Origin: Nostoc edaphicum CCNP1411
GTDB taxonomy: Bacteria; Cyanobacteriota; Cyanobacteriia; Cyanobacteriales; Nostocaceae
Assembly (NCBI RefSeq): GCF_014023275.1
Contig: NZ_CP054698.1
Span: forward strand, 3,472,001-3,536,000
Reading direction: 5' to 3'
DNA: 64,000 nt
Below the pieces are notes generated by a model that was not told the origin of the DNA, made no database searches, and worked only from the letters and a program-made list of their open reading frames with translations. The translations under genes were made by a program, and so were the position numbers. Positions 55,398 to 64,000 of this stretch are shown in pieces (the stretch's first letter is position 1; each line of letters begins with the position of its first letter).

Positions 55398-55808
55398 TTA
55401 GTTAGATAAGTCTCTGGATAAGGAGGTGAACTGTGACTTGACAGCACTAAGGTAATTTTGATCGTTCAAAATTTGTGGGGGTAATTTGTTAGCACTAATA
55501 GCAGCCTTAACTAAATCTTCCGCAACAATATTTCTGTTCTGGCGTTCAAAAATCAGATTTCCTCCACTCGGAATGCCCTGCTGCTCTAAACCACCTTGGT
55601 AAGCAAGAGAAACAAGATTGAAGGGTTGGAGATAACTAGTAGCAGTAGTAGAATTGACAGCAAGTTTGATTGGCTCATTCTTTACATCAGTGGTAATACT
55701 AGCACTGGCGTAATTGTTATTTGTGGCTGGTTGAGCGTTAGCAATTCCAGATGTGAGGGCAACAAAAGCAATAATAGCCGCAGAATTTATAAAAGTTGTA
55801 AGTTTCAT
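55398..55808 (-). CDS. small exported hypothetical protein
   Basis: 136 residues. MKLTTFINSAAIIAFVALTSGIANAQ is a signal peptide cleaved after NAQ or ANA. The mature protein is Asn/Ser-rich with a helical C-terminus (DLVKAAISANKLPPQIL). No family was recognised. The signal peptide start resembles that of the beta-barrel protein at 29884-30405, and both genes have the same 40-bp element 88 nt upstream, suggesting a shared regulon. Confidence 0.78.
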   Translation of the reverse strand: MKLTTFINSAAIIAFVALTSGIANAQPATNNNYASASITTDVKNEPIKLAVNSTTATSYLQPFNLVSLAYQGGLEQQGIPSGGNLIFERQNRNIVAEDLVKAAISANKLPPQILNDQNYLSAVKSQFTSLSRDLSN

Positions 55809-55895
55809 CGAGTTATCCTTAAGTAGCTGGGGTTTAATTAATCTTTTTTACTCAAAGTGTTCCCTTTGTTATAAACTTTATTCTCCTATACTTAG

Positions 55896-55935
55896 CTCAT
55901 CCGATCGGTTGAATTTTTTCTCACCCATTCGGGTG
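55896..55935. promoter_or_regulatory. conserved 40-bp operator-like element
   Basis: It begins CTCATCCGATCGGTTGAATT and ends CTCACCCATTCGGGTG, sharing 33 of 40 positions with the 30493-30532 element. Its gene-proximal edge is 88 nt from the ATG at 55808. The last part (CACCCATTCGGGTG) is an imperfect palindrome. Confidence 0.7.
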
Positions 55936-56398
55936 AAGTTATGAAGCTATCGGGAATAGTGTAGTCATAAACATTTAGGGAATTCCAAGTAATAAAATAT
56001 CCCAATATTTCTTGTTGTAGTATGGACGTATCGACTGTCCTGTGAACTGGGCAAGGTTTCCATCCCACCCACAAGTAGTAGTCATGTATTGGTTGGGAAA
56101 AGTGGAAATATAGGGCGATTAAGTACTGCGACAATAAGCGTCTTAGTTAGCATCATCCAGAACCAGTTAATCAAAGTTGGACTTACTATAGAACTACTAT
56201 TTTATTTTTGAAAAAATACCGTACATCTCAAAAAGCCTGATTGCCTATTGCCTGCCTATCGTGCTTCTCTGCGAGACGCTTCTTTACCAGAGGCTTGTCT
56301 GCGACACGCTCCGCGAATGCCAACGCGAACGCGCACCACACAAGTAAGTTCAAAAATCAAAGCGGATTCTGATATCTATATAATACTTAGGGGGTTGT
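55936..56398. other. intergenic region with dispersed repeats
   Basis: 463 bp between divergent genes. A GCTTCTCTGCGAGACGC unit at 56263-56336 is a dispersed repeat also found near 32570. No gene was found; an open frame at 56248 translates the repeat. Confidence 0.55.
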
Positions 56399-56860
56399 TT
56401 GAAAAAGCGTCCATTGGGATTAGTAGCAATTGTTCTCTACAAATCATTTGCCGCTTTGCTGCTTATGGTTACTTCGATCGCTTTATTATTGACATTAAAA
56501 AATTATCAAACTCTAGAGGCTTTTTCAGAGAATTATGTTTTAGAAGGTAAATCGATGATTATTAATTGGCTTTTAAAGAAAGTTATTAACTTAAATCCTC
56601 GAACCTTGGCATTTAGCAGTATTGGAACAGGAATATATGCTATTGTTACTACTATTGAAGCCATTGGTTTATGGTACGAAAAACGTTGGGCACATGTCTT
56701 GGTATTGGGACTTGTCGGTATCAGTATTCCACCAGAGATTTATGAATTAATTCAGGGTATCTCTCCTATAAAAATGTTTATTTTTGTGTTGAACTTAGCA
56801 GTGTTTGGCTATTTATTCCGAAATTTTCCTAAACATCAAACCACTGCGCGGAGTCATTAG
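56399..56860 (+). CDS. DUF2127 family membrane protein
   Basis: 153 residues with about four hydrophobic segments (LLMVTSIALLLTL; SIGTGIYAIVTTIEAIGLW; HVLVLGLVGISI; IFVLNLAVFGYLF). The motif GIYAIVTTIEAIGLWYEKRWA is characteristic of DUF2127, predicted inner-membrane proteins of unknown function. The start is a TTG with a G-rich ribosome site; the upstream sequence resembles a MITE terminal repeat, see findings. No ATG start exists upstream in frame. Confidence 0.82.
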   Translation: MKKRPLGLVAIVLYKSFAALLLMVTSIALLLTLKNYQTLEAFSENYVLEGKSMIINWLLKKVINLNPRTLAFSSIGTGIYAIVTTIEAIGLWYEKRWAHVLVLGLVGISIPPEIYELIQGISPIKMFIFVLNLAVFGYLFRNFPKHQTTARSH

Positions 56861-56973
56861 TTATTAGTCATTAGTCCAAGAGAAACACGCCCACTCTTTT
56901 AAGAAGCTCCAGGTTTACGCAAAACTAAGACCCCACGTTGTACAATCGCTAAAAATACAATCTGGAGAGCGAC

Positions 56974-58380
56974 TTGCCTAGATCGATTCACTCTACTCAA
57001 CCACCACTGAAATTTATTCCCCAACGATTGAACCCACTGGTACTCCAGATTGTTCGGTGGTTATTGCCGATCGCACTACGGTTTCGCACTCGCCCTTGGC
57101 TACCAGCTGGAATTGTCAAGATTGAAGCCACGAATGTTGAGGTATTAGCTGAACTTTATCAACAATTCCAGGCTGGAAAAATTCGTTTTTTGTTGGCATT
57201 TCGCCACCCAGAGGTGGAAGATCCCCTCTGTATGCTGTATTTGCTTTCTCGCATTGTGCCACAAGTCGCTCGTCAGGAAGGTATTACACTACAATCCCTG
57301 GTTCACAGCTATTTTCTTTATGACCGAGGTATGACGGTTTGGGCTGGAAAATGGCTAGGTTGGTTGTTCTCTCGACTGGGAGGTGTGCCGGTTCATCGCG
57401 GTAGGCGACTAGATAGGCAAGCTATTCAAACTGCACGAGAGTTGTTTGCTAATGGCGAATTACCGATCGCAGTGGCACCCGAAGGCGGTACTAATGGTCA
57501 TAGTGGTATTGTTAGTCCACTGGAACCAGGTGTTGCTCAAATGGGGTTCTGGTGTGCAGAAGACTTGCAAAAAGCTAACCGGACTGAGACTGTGATCATT
57601 TTGCCGATCGCTATCCAATATCGTTACGCCGAGCCACCTTGGTCTAAACTAGATTGGCTGTTGAGTAAGTTGGAAGCTGATAGTGGCTTACCAGTAAAGG
57701 AAATTGATTCGGGTAATCGCGAAGAGATTTACTATCAACGCCTCTGTAGGTTAGCTGAATATCTGATTACCGAGATGGAAGAATTTTATCGTCGCTTCTA
57801 TCATCAAGACATCCCAAAAACCATCTCAATTGATGAATCTGCTACTCCTAATCAGGTATTAATTGCCCGACTGCATCGCTTACTAGATAAGGCATTACAA
57901 GTTACCGAGGAATATTTTGGAGTTCAGGCGCAGGGTAATTTTATTGACCGCTGTCGCCGCTTGGAAGAAGCTGGCTGGAATTACATTTATCGGGAAGATT
58001 TGCCAGATATCAAGGCTTTAGCACCCTTTAAACGCGGTTTAGCAGACTGGATTGCAGAGGAAGCAGACTTGCGAATGCGGCACATGCGGATAGTGGAAAG
58101 TTTTGTTGCAGTCACAGCTACCTATATTCAGGAACAACCGACGACGGAACGGTTTGCGGAAACAGCTTTGCTTATTTTCGATATGCTTTCCCGAATTCAA
58201 GATACAACGCTTCCGGGGCGACCTCGGTTAGGTTTGCGACAGGCACAAATCACTGTGGGGGAGCCAATTTTAGTTACGGAACGCTTTCGCAATTGTCAGG
58301 GCGATCGCCTCGCGTCTAGACAAGCTGTGAGCGATTTGACAAAAGATTTACAGGTTGCTTTGGAGAAGATGATTAGTTGA
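56974..58380 (+). CDS. PlsC-type 1-acylglycerol-3-phosphate acyltransferase
   Basis: 468 residues, longer than usual PlsC. The acyltransferase motif HX4D is in AFRHPEVEDP (His-Pro-Glu-Val-Glu-Asp), followed by VHRGRRLDRQAI and the phosphate site APEGGTNGHSG. It should acylate lysophosphatidic acid or a related lipid at the membrane; a large C-terminal helical region (about 280-460) of unknown role may choose the substrate. TTG start with GGAG 7 nt upstream. Downstream of the DUF2127 gene on the same strand, 113 bp apart. Confidence 0.88.
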   Translation: MPRSIHSTQPPLKFIPQRLNPLVLQIVRWLLPIALRFRTRPWLPAGIVKIEATNVEVLAELYQQFQAGKIRFLLAFRHPEVEDPLCMLYLLSRIVPQVARQEGITLQSLVHSYFLYDRGMTVWAGKWLGWLFSRLGGVPVHRGRRLDRQAIQTARELFANGELPIAVAPEGGTNGHSGIVSPLEPGVAQMGFWCAEDLQKANRTETVIILPIAIQYRYAEPPWSKLDWLLSKLEADSGLPVKEIDSGNREEIYYQRLCRLAEYLITEMEEFYRRFYHQDIPKTISIDESATPNQVLIARLHRLLDKALQVTEEYFGVQAQGNFIDRCRRLEEAGWNYIYREDLPDIKALAPFKRGLADWIAEEADLRMRHMRIVESFVAVTATYIQEQPTTERFAETALLIFDMLSRIQDTTLPGRPRLGLRQAQITVGEPILVTERFRNCQGDRLASRQAVSDLTKDLQVALEKMIS

Positions 58381-58470
58381 AGGAGGCAGGAAGCAGGAAG
58401 CAGGACAATACGGTTCGGTTAAGGCTTTTTGATGAAAATTTTAGATCACAAAGATTCGATAATTTATCAC

Positions 58471-58539
58471 AAAGACGCGATAAATCGCCGTCTCTACAAT
58501 AATTGGTCTTTTGTAGAGACGGCGATTCATCGCGTCTTT
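58471..58539. terminator. 29-bp-arm hairpin between convergent genes
   Basis: The left arm at 58471-58499 and the right at 58511-58539 agree at 28 of 29 positions as complements, with an 11-nt loop. It ends in a run of T. It is flanked by the PlsC gene and the hybrid kinase gene, which converge, and resembles the hairpin at 15448-15465. Confidence 0.8.
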
Positions 58540-58552
58540 TGCCTTAACTCTC

Positions 58553-61500
58553 TCACCGATACAGCCAAACCCGAAGTAGTGAAAGCAGTTGTTCAGTATC
58601 TACAGGTTTGGTGATGTAGTCAGATGCTCCAGCTTGGATGCACTTTTCCTTGTCGCCTGGCATAGCTTTGGCAGTTAAAGCAATTATTGGTAAGGAACGA
58701 AACTGTTGTTGCTGGCGGATGGCGCGGGTGGTTTCGTAACCATCCATTTCCGGCATCATGATATCCATTAAAACTATATTAATCTCAGGATTAGTTTGGA
58801 GCTTCTCTATGCCATCCCTGCCATTTTCGGCAAATAGCACTTGCATTTGATAGCTTTCTAAAAAGCTGGTGAGGGCAAAAATATTTCGCAGATCATCATC
58901 TACAATCAGAATTTTCCGATTAGCCAGCACCGGGTCAGTTTGATGTAGTTGCTCTAGCATTTGACGTTTTGGTGGCGGCAAATTTGCTTGTACCCGATGT
59001 AAGAATAGGGCAGTTTCGTCTAACAACCGCTCTGGCGATCGCACATTTTTAATGATAATTGTCTCTGCTAGCCCCCGCAGTTGGGTTTCTTCTTGGCGGC
59101 TGAGTTCTTTGCCGGTGTAAACGATAATCGGCAGTTTCAACAGCCTGGGTTCAAGTTTTATCTGCTCAATTAGTGTAAACCCGCTCATATCGGGCAAACC
59201 CAGATCCAACACCATACAATCAAAATGGTGCGATCGCAAAATCGAGAGGGCTTCTGCTCCCGTACCCACTGCTGTACTTTGAACATCGCCATTACCGATC
59301 AGTTCGATAATACTTTGGGCTTGTACGGGGTCATCTTCTACGATCAGGAGATTTTTTACCTGACGCTCAATAAAGCCTTTAATCTCAGTCAATACTTGAG
59401 TTAGCGCTTCTGGAGAAACAGGTTTTTGTAGATAGGTAATCGCCCCTAGATGTAATCCCCGTTGCTGTCTTTCATCAACAGAAAGTATGTGTACTGGTAT
59501 ATGTCTGGTATCTGGTCTATGCTTCAAACGATCCAGCACCGTCCAGCCATCCATCTCTGGCATGTGGATATCTAGCATAATCGCATTGGGTTTAAACTGT
59601 TGCGCGAGTGCTAGACCTTGTTTGCTGTGTAAGGCAACAATGGTTTTAAAGCCCTGCTCACGAGCCATATCTAGTAAGATGCGGGCGAATTTATCGTCAT
59701 CCTCAATAATTAGTAAAACGCGATCGCCTGGTTGAATTATTTCCCGGTCATCTGGAATTTCGCTGGTGAAGGTAGTAAGTACTTTCGCTGATGCCGAAGT
59801 ATCCACATTTGTGGATCTTTTTTCGGACATTGGCACTTCTTTTATGGTAGATGCCGTGCGAATAGAGGTAGTTGGCTCAGGGGGTGGTGTGGTGAGAGTA
59901 TTTTTAGCATTCTTTTCCTGTCGCCTGGGTAAGTAGAGGGTAAAAGTACTTCCCTGCCCTGGTTGGCTGATTAGTTCAATTCTTCCTCCCAACAATTGAG
60001 CCAATTCGCGGCTGATGGACAAGCCTAAGCCAGTTCCCCCGTACTTGCGACTGGTGGTGCCGTCTGCTTGCTGAAATGCCTCGAAAATAATCTTCTGCTT
60101 CTCGGCTGGAATGCCTATACCCGTGTCGCTAACGGCAAAAGCAATCATAGAATTATCAACTTGGGCGGCCTCATCTGCCATGCTAATTTGTAACTTCACG
60201 CCTCCCTGTTCTGTAAACTTAAAAGCGTTAGCTAGAAGATTTTTCAGCACTTGTTGCAGGCGTTTGGAGTCGTTATAAATTGTTGGTGGTAACTTCTCAT
60301 CCAATTCAACGGTAAAACTGAGTTCTTTATTGTGGGCAAGTTGCCGGAAAGTCTGCTCTAGAGATGTCTGCAAATCTACTAAACCAATTTGCTCAATATC
60401 GAGCAACATAGTACCCGACTCAATTTTTGCCAAATCTAGAATGTCATTAATTAACTCCAGCAAATCATTTCCAGCCGAGTAAATAGTCCGGCTGTACTCT
60501 ACCTGTTTGTCGGTCAAGTTGTTAAGAGAGTTATCTGCTAGCAGCCTTGCTAAAATTAACAGGCTATTTAACGGTGTCCGCAGTTCGTGGGACATATTGG
60601 CGAGAAATTCTGACTTATATTTGGAAGACAACGCCAGTTGTTCAGCTTTTTCTTCCAAAGACTGTCTCGCCCGCTCAACTTCTTGGTTCTTGCGGGCAAC
60701 TTCCCGATTTTGTACTTCTAACAATTCTGCTTTTTCTTCTAATTCCTCATTTAGTTGTTGCAATTCTTCGTTAGACTGCTTGACAAGAAATTGTGATTCT
60801 TCTAACTCGTGTGCCTGTTCTTCTAAGCGTTGATTGCTCTGTTGTAGTTCTTCTTGCTGGGTTTGCAGTTCCTCTGTTAAAGCAACAGATTCTTCAAGTA
60901 GTTGTTGGGTTTGGACTTGGGAAGCGATATTATTTAAAAATACACCGAGAATTTCACTCAATTGCTCTAAAAATTTCAGGTGCAACTCGTTAAAAGGCCC
61001 AAAAGAGGCAAGTTCAATTACGGCATTTACTTGCGTTTCAAATAGTATGGGCAACACAATAATATTTAGTGGTGGTGCTTCTCCCAAGCCAGAACTGATG
61101 CGGATATAGTCACTAGGAACTTCTGTGAGGAGGATTCTTTGTTTTTCGAGAGCGGATTGTCCTACTAGTCCTTCGCCCAAGCGAAACTGATTTGCCAAGT
61201 TTTTGCGGGCTTTATAAGCATAACTACTTAACAACTTCAGCATCGGCTGGTCGTTTATAGAGTCCATCACATAAAAAACGCCTTGGGATGCCCCAACTAA
61301 TGGTGCTAAATGCGACAAGATTAGGCTAGATACACTTTCCAGATTTCGCTGTCCTTGGAGCATCTGGGTAAATTCAGCCAAGTTAGACTTTAGCCAGTTT
61401 TGCTCCTCATTTTTTCTAGTTGTGTTTTGCAGATTAACAATCATTTGGTTGAAGGTGCGCGTCAGCACACCAATTTCATCCTGGCGATCGCTATCTGGTA

Positions 61501-62197
61501 AACTTACCGATAAATCCCCATCCGCCATTTTTTCTGCCAAATCAGAAACTCGTTTCAGCGGTACTGAGATATGTCTGGTCAGGGAAAATCCAATTAAAGC
61601 TAAGATTACGGAAAATAAGGGAATACTATAGACAATACTGCCGAGCGTTTGCTGGGCAGCTGCTTGTGCCTTCTCAGAGCGCTGTTTCAGTAGTGCGCTC
61701 TCCTCAGTTTTCATCGCCTGAATAACTTTCTGGATTTGATCCATTAGCCGCTTACCCTCGTCTGTCAAAACAGCTTTTTGGGTAGCTTCTAAACCCTGGC
61801 TTTGCCGTATTTCAATGATATATTTCATTACAGCCATTCTCTGCGTTAGCAATGGCTGTAAAATATCAAGCCGATTTTGTTGGTTGGGGTTATCTGCTGT
61901 TAAATTTTGAAGTTCCTTAATTTTTTGATTTAGTGATTCAAGAGCAGCGTTATAAGGTTCTAAATAGCGCTTTTCTCCAGTAATAATGTAACCGCGTTGC
62001 CCAGTCTCAGCAGTTGTCAGTTGTAAGTTGAGGTCTTCAAGCTGACTCAACACCTCGTAGGTATGGTTTTCTTTGCGTGAAGTTTCAATTAACTCATTGG
62101 TGCTATGGTAGGAGATTAGACCAATAGTGGTCAGAGTGGCCAAACTCAGGGCAAAACTTATTCCAATCTTGGTTCCAATCTTCAAACGATTCAACAT
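58553..62197 (-). CDS. CHASE3-HAMP-GAF hybrid histidine kinase with three receivers
   Basis: 1214 residues. Two N-terminal transmembrane helices enclose a CHASE3 domain (about 30-190; TTAETGQRGYIITGEKRYLEPYN as TGQRGYIITGEKRY), then HAMP (about 210-260), GAF (about 290-430), a long coiled coil (435-530), HisKA with the phospho-His near 536 (NMSHELRTPLN), HATPase ([18 protein letters not shown]) and three receiver domains (starting about 827, 950 and 1093). The last two have LLIVEDD and ILIVDDD. Several aspartates offer a phosphorelay. Probably a membrane sensor; no output gene is adjacent. Confidence 0.92.
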   Translation of the reverse strand: MLNRLKIGTKIGISFALSLATLTTIGLISYHSTNELIETSRKENHTYEVLSQLEDLNLQLTTAETGQRGYIITGEKRYLEPYNAALESLNQKIKELQNLTADNPNQQNRLDILQPLLTQRMAVMKYIIEIRQSQGLEATQKAVLTDEGKRLMDQIQKVIQAMKTEESALLKQRSEKAQAAAQQTLGSIVYSIPLFSVILALIGFSLTRHISVPLKRVSDLAEKMADGDLSVSLPDSDRQDEIGVLTRTFNQMIVNLQNTTRKNEEQNWLKSNLAEFTQMLQGQRNLESVSSLILSHLAPLVGASQGVFYVMDSINDQPMLKLLSSYAYKARKNLANQFRLGEGLVGQSALEKQRILLTEVPSDYIRISSGLGEAPPLNIIVLPILFETQVNAVIELASFGPFNELHLKFLEQLSEILGVFLNNIASQVQTQQLLEESVALTEELQTQQEELQQSNQRLEEQAHELEESQFLVKQSNEELQQLNEELEEKAELLEVQNREVARKNQEVERARQSLEEKAEQLALSSKYKSEFLANMSHELRTPLNSLLILARLLADNSLNNLTDKQVEYSRTIYSAGNDLLELINDILDLAKIESGTMLLDIEQIGLVDLQTSLEQTFRQLAHNKELSFTVELDEKLPPTIYNDSKRLQQVLKNLLANAFKFTEQGGVKLQISMADEAAQVDNSMIAFAVSDTGIGIPAEKQKIIFEAFQQADGTTSRKYGGTGLGLSISRELAQLLGGRIELISQPGQGSTFTLYLPRRQEKNAKNTLTTPPPEPTTSIRTASTIKEVPMSEKRSTNVDTSASAKVLTTFTSEIPDDREIIQPGDRVLLIIEDDDKFARILLDMAREQGFKTIVALHSKQGLALAQQFKPNAIMLDIHMPEMDGWTVLDRLKHRPDTRHIPVHILSVDERQQRGLHLGAITYLQKPVSPEALTQVLTEIKGFIERQVKNLLIVEDDPVQAQSIIELIGNGDVQSTAVGTGAEALSILRSHHFDCMVLDLGLPDMSGFTLIEQIKLEPRLLKLPIIVYTGKELSRQEETQLRGLAETIIIKNVRSPERLLDETALFLHRVQANLPPPKRQMLEQLHQTDPVLANRKILIVDDDLRNIFALTSFLESYQMQVLFAENGRDGIEKLQTNPEINIVLMDIMMPEMDGYETTRAIRQQQQFRSLPIIALTAKAMPGDKEKCIQAGASDYITKPVDTEQLLSLLRVWLYR

Positions 62198-62750
62198 TAT
62201 TCCAGGCAGGTATTCAAATCTTATAGAAATGGAAATAGGTTCAAAACCAGAAATGGGTAGGATTGGTTATGAAACTACTATTTTACTATTTGAAACAGAT
62301 ATTATTTTACTCGGAGACTACCATCTTGGCACTTAGATTTTATGTTGACATGATATTTTTATCAAAAAATCAACACCTATTTAATATACTATTGTGATGG
62401 TTAAACAAATTTCGTGCTTAACAAAAAGGCTGGATAGTAAAATAAAACAGCCGGATAGTAAAAATTAAGTTTATTAAATTTATTAAAATGCAATTTCTAT
62501 AAATGCTAGCTAAATATAGCGGCTTTTGTGGTTTGATATTACATCAATGCCATTGTACATCACTATACAGATAAGCCTTAACCTCAGTTATCACAATGGA
62601 TATTCTCGGAGAAGGGTAAGGTGTCATAAAGCAAACTATAGTTAAAAAATGTAATTTATTTTACAGAAAATATACTTATGCTATAAATTTTCAAAAATAT
62701 GCACAATCACGATATATCATTAAACCTCTTGATATTAACTTGACGTTTAA
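62198..62750. other. intergenic region
   Basis: 553 bp of AT-rich sequence between two leftward genes. It should contain the hybrid kinase promoter. No RNA family, repeat array or small gene was recognised. Confidence 0.5.
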
Positions 62751-63662
62751 CTATAAGTTCGTAATAACCTGGCGATCGCTTCTAGACAAATCAAGTTCAG
62801 ATTGGGTATAGATACTAAAATGTTGGATCTTGTTACTCTCTAAGATAGCTCTTGCACCTGCTATGTAGATATCAGTGCCTTTGATGACTACTAAGTAATG
62901 ACCCAGAGTCACCTGATGCTCATAATATCTGGCTAGATCATCGGGAATTCCTAAAGTAGTATAGTTATCTTGGGAACTGCTAATATTTTCTTCAAAAATA
63001 TCACTTAGATAGCTTGTATTTTGGGCAACTATTGATACTTGAGTCATGGGAAAGCCAGCGGTTCTCAGTTCAGTCAGCGCTCTTTTCGCATCTTGGTGAG
63101 TATAAAAAACACCAACTGCGTGTCTATAGCGGCTATTTGGGGTCGAGTATGGTTCAGAAACGCTCCACTGTTGAGTATCACAGCGATTAAAAATTCTCCT
63201 AGCAATACGAATTTCTATGTCTATGCCGGTTACTATCACCAAATAGTAACCCTTACAGACAAGATCACTGTAACCCTGTGCTTGATTTTCAGAAATCCCT
63301 AAACTTAGCAAAATACCAGGCAACCCACCTGTTAAAGTAGTAGCGATCGCTGTTACTTTGGCTCCGGCTAGCATGACTGAGCCTATACCAGGAATTGCCC
63401 AGAGAGCTAGACCGGACACTAAACCATCAAGATCGCCTAAAGTACTACTAGTAACGGCTCCAGCAGCGTTTTCTTCAGATGTATTGCCAGTGTGCCTTTT
63501 AACATCAACACCAGCAATATCACTTTGTACTTCTGCATTCCGTGCAATTACAGAAACTTTGTGCATTGGAAAATTAGAAGCTTTTAGTTCCTGAAGTACC
63601 AATTGTGCATCGGAACATCTAGCGAAAACTCCTATAGTTATTCGCTCTTTTTCTAATGTCAT
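62751..63662 (-). CDS. general-stress-type two-domain protein
   Basis: 303 residues. Two copies of a module that resembles the general stress protein 17M/YflT-like domain: IGVFARCSDAQLVLQELKASNFPMHKVSVIARN and VGVFYTHQDAKRALTELRTAGFPMTQVSIVAQN (quoted as IGVFARCSDAQLVLQELK and VGVFYTHQDAKRALTEL). A hydrophobic Gly/Ala-rich section (about 80-125) separates them and might associate with membrane. The gene directly downstream of GlsB (54 nt) on the same strand suggests a stress-response operon. Exact role unknown. Confidence 0.75.
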   Translation of the reverse strand: MTLEKERITIGVFARCSDAQLVLQELKASNFPMHKVSVIARNAEVQSDIAGVDVKRHTGNTSEENAAGAVTSSTLGDLDGLVSGLALWAIPGIGSVMLAGAKVTAIATTLTGGLPGILLSLGISENQAQGYSDLVCKGYYLVIVTGIDIEIRIARRIFNRCDTQQWSVSEPYSTPNSRYRHAVGVFYTHQDAKRALTELRTAGFPMTQVSIVAQNTSYLSDIFEENISSSQDNYTTLGIPDDLARYYEHQVTLGHYLVVIKGTDIYIAGARAILESNKIQHFSIYTQSELDLSRSDRQVITNL

Positions 63663-63716
63663 TTTATCGGTTTATTGCAGCTAGAAGTGATTCCCAAAAC
63701 TGTTGATTTGAGCTAA

Positions 63717-63995
63717 TTACACAGCTCGACGACTCAGTAAACCCCAAAGGAAAATCAGTAGCATAGCACCAAGAACAGCAAATAAGATGCTTCCTAGAGA
63801 TAATGCTCCTACAGATGCAGCGGCTGCTGAACTACTACCTAGCAAAGCTTGACCCAAATAACCTCCAACTACGGCTCCAAGAATTCCTAATACAATTGTG
63901 GAGAGAATACCACCACCTTGAGTTCCTGGATAAAATAACTTAGCTAAGGCACCTGCAATTAAACCCAAAACCAGCCAAGCAATAATGTTAGTCAT
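63717..63995 (-). CDS. GlsB/YeaQ/YmgE family stress membrane protein
   Basis: 92 residues with three hydrophobic segments (IIAWLVLGLIAGALAKLFY; STIVLGILGAVVGGYLG; SILFAVLGAMLLIFLWGLL) and the GILGAVVGGYLGQ pattern typical of the family (transglycosylase-associated protein). Members respond to envelope or osmotic stress; their biochemical role is unknown. The upstream promoter region lies beyond the window edge at 63996-64000. Probably the first gene of the pair with the general-stress-type gene. Confidence 0.85.
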   Translation of the reverse strand: MTNIIAWLVLGLIAGALAKLFYPGTQGGGILSTIVLGILGAVVGGYLGQALLGSSSAAAASVGALSLGSILFAVLGAMLLIFLWGLLSRRAV

Positions 63996-64000
63996 GTGAA

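Overview
The window looks like chromosomal DNA of a filamentous, probably heterocyst-forming cyanobacterium of the Nostoc group. The evidence is the dense scatter of GCGATCGC (HIP1) octamers, heptameric short tandem repeats in many spacers, a psbI gene for photosystem II, very large multi-sensor histidine kinases, AAA/WD40 proteins, and many toxin-antitoxin and MITE remnants. It is an ordinary mosaic of housekeeping and signalling genes, with no prophage, large island or CRISPR array.

Layout. 1-5 kb: an AAA-like ATPase cut by the window edge, then a 1337-residue AAA-PAS-TM-WD40 fusion. 5-9 kb: a broken VapBC-like pair, a prohibitin-family protein and a divergent EF-G-like GTPase. 9-13 kb: a TPR protein, a PsiE-like membrane protein, a small conserved protein, methylenetetrahydrofolate reductase and TrpRS. 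14-18 kb: a B12-binding radical SAM protein and two glycosyltransferase-type genes. 18-23 kb: DUF429 and DUF29 proteins, a BrnT/BrnA-like pair whose toxin carries a nonsense codon, and glycogen phosphorylase. 23-26 kb: one small unknown gene, 1.4 kb of non-coding DNA and a hexapeptide acyltransferase. 26-32 kb: psbI (38 codons), an LptD-like DUF3769 outer-membrane protein, a small beta-barrel protein and MurJ. 32-41 kb: a multi-GAF histidine kinase, a pentapeptide-repeat protein, an LCP cell-wall ligase, mannose-1-phosphate guanylyltransferase, YidD and a UbiB-type kinase. 41-49 kb: a MITE, an ABC-2 exporter pair, an Rpn-family pseudogene, a Ser/Thr kinase, an alpha/beta hydrolase and a SagB-type oxidoreductase. 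49-54 kb: a sensor kinase and response-regulator kinase operon. 54-64 kb: TrhO, tRNA-Ala(UGC), a small secreted protein, DUF2127, a PlsC acyltransferase, a CHASE3 hybrid kinase and a stress-protein pair.

Functional themes. Envelope building recurs (MurJ, LCP, DUF3769, mannose activation, glycosyltransferases, PlsC). Signalling is dense. Two kinases (32.8-35.8 and 49.7-52.5 kb) contain GAF domains with the cysteine signatures of DXCF-type cyanobacteriochromes: a D-X-C-F motif exactly 28 residues before a Cys-His or Cys-Tyr. They may therefore be photoreceptors.

The most novel regulatory signal is a 40-bp element. It lies exactly 88 nt upstream of the start codons of two unrelated small exported proteins (30.4 and 55.8 kb), and a compact variant lies upstream of a third small gene (23.7 kb). 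Gene decay is also clear: three broken toxin or nuclease genes (PIN, BrnT, Rpn), one carrying an in-frame dispersed repeat.
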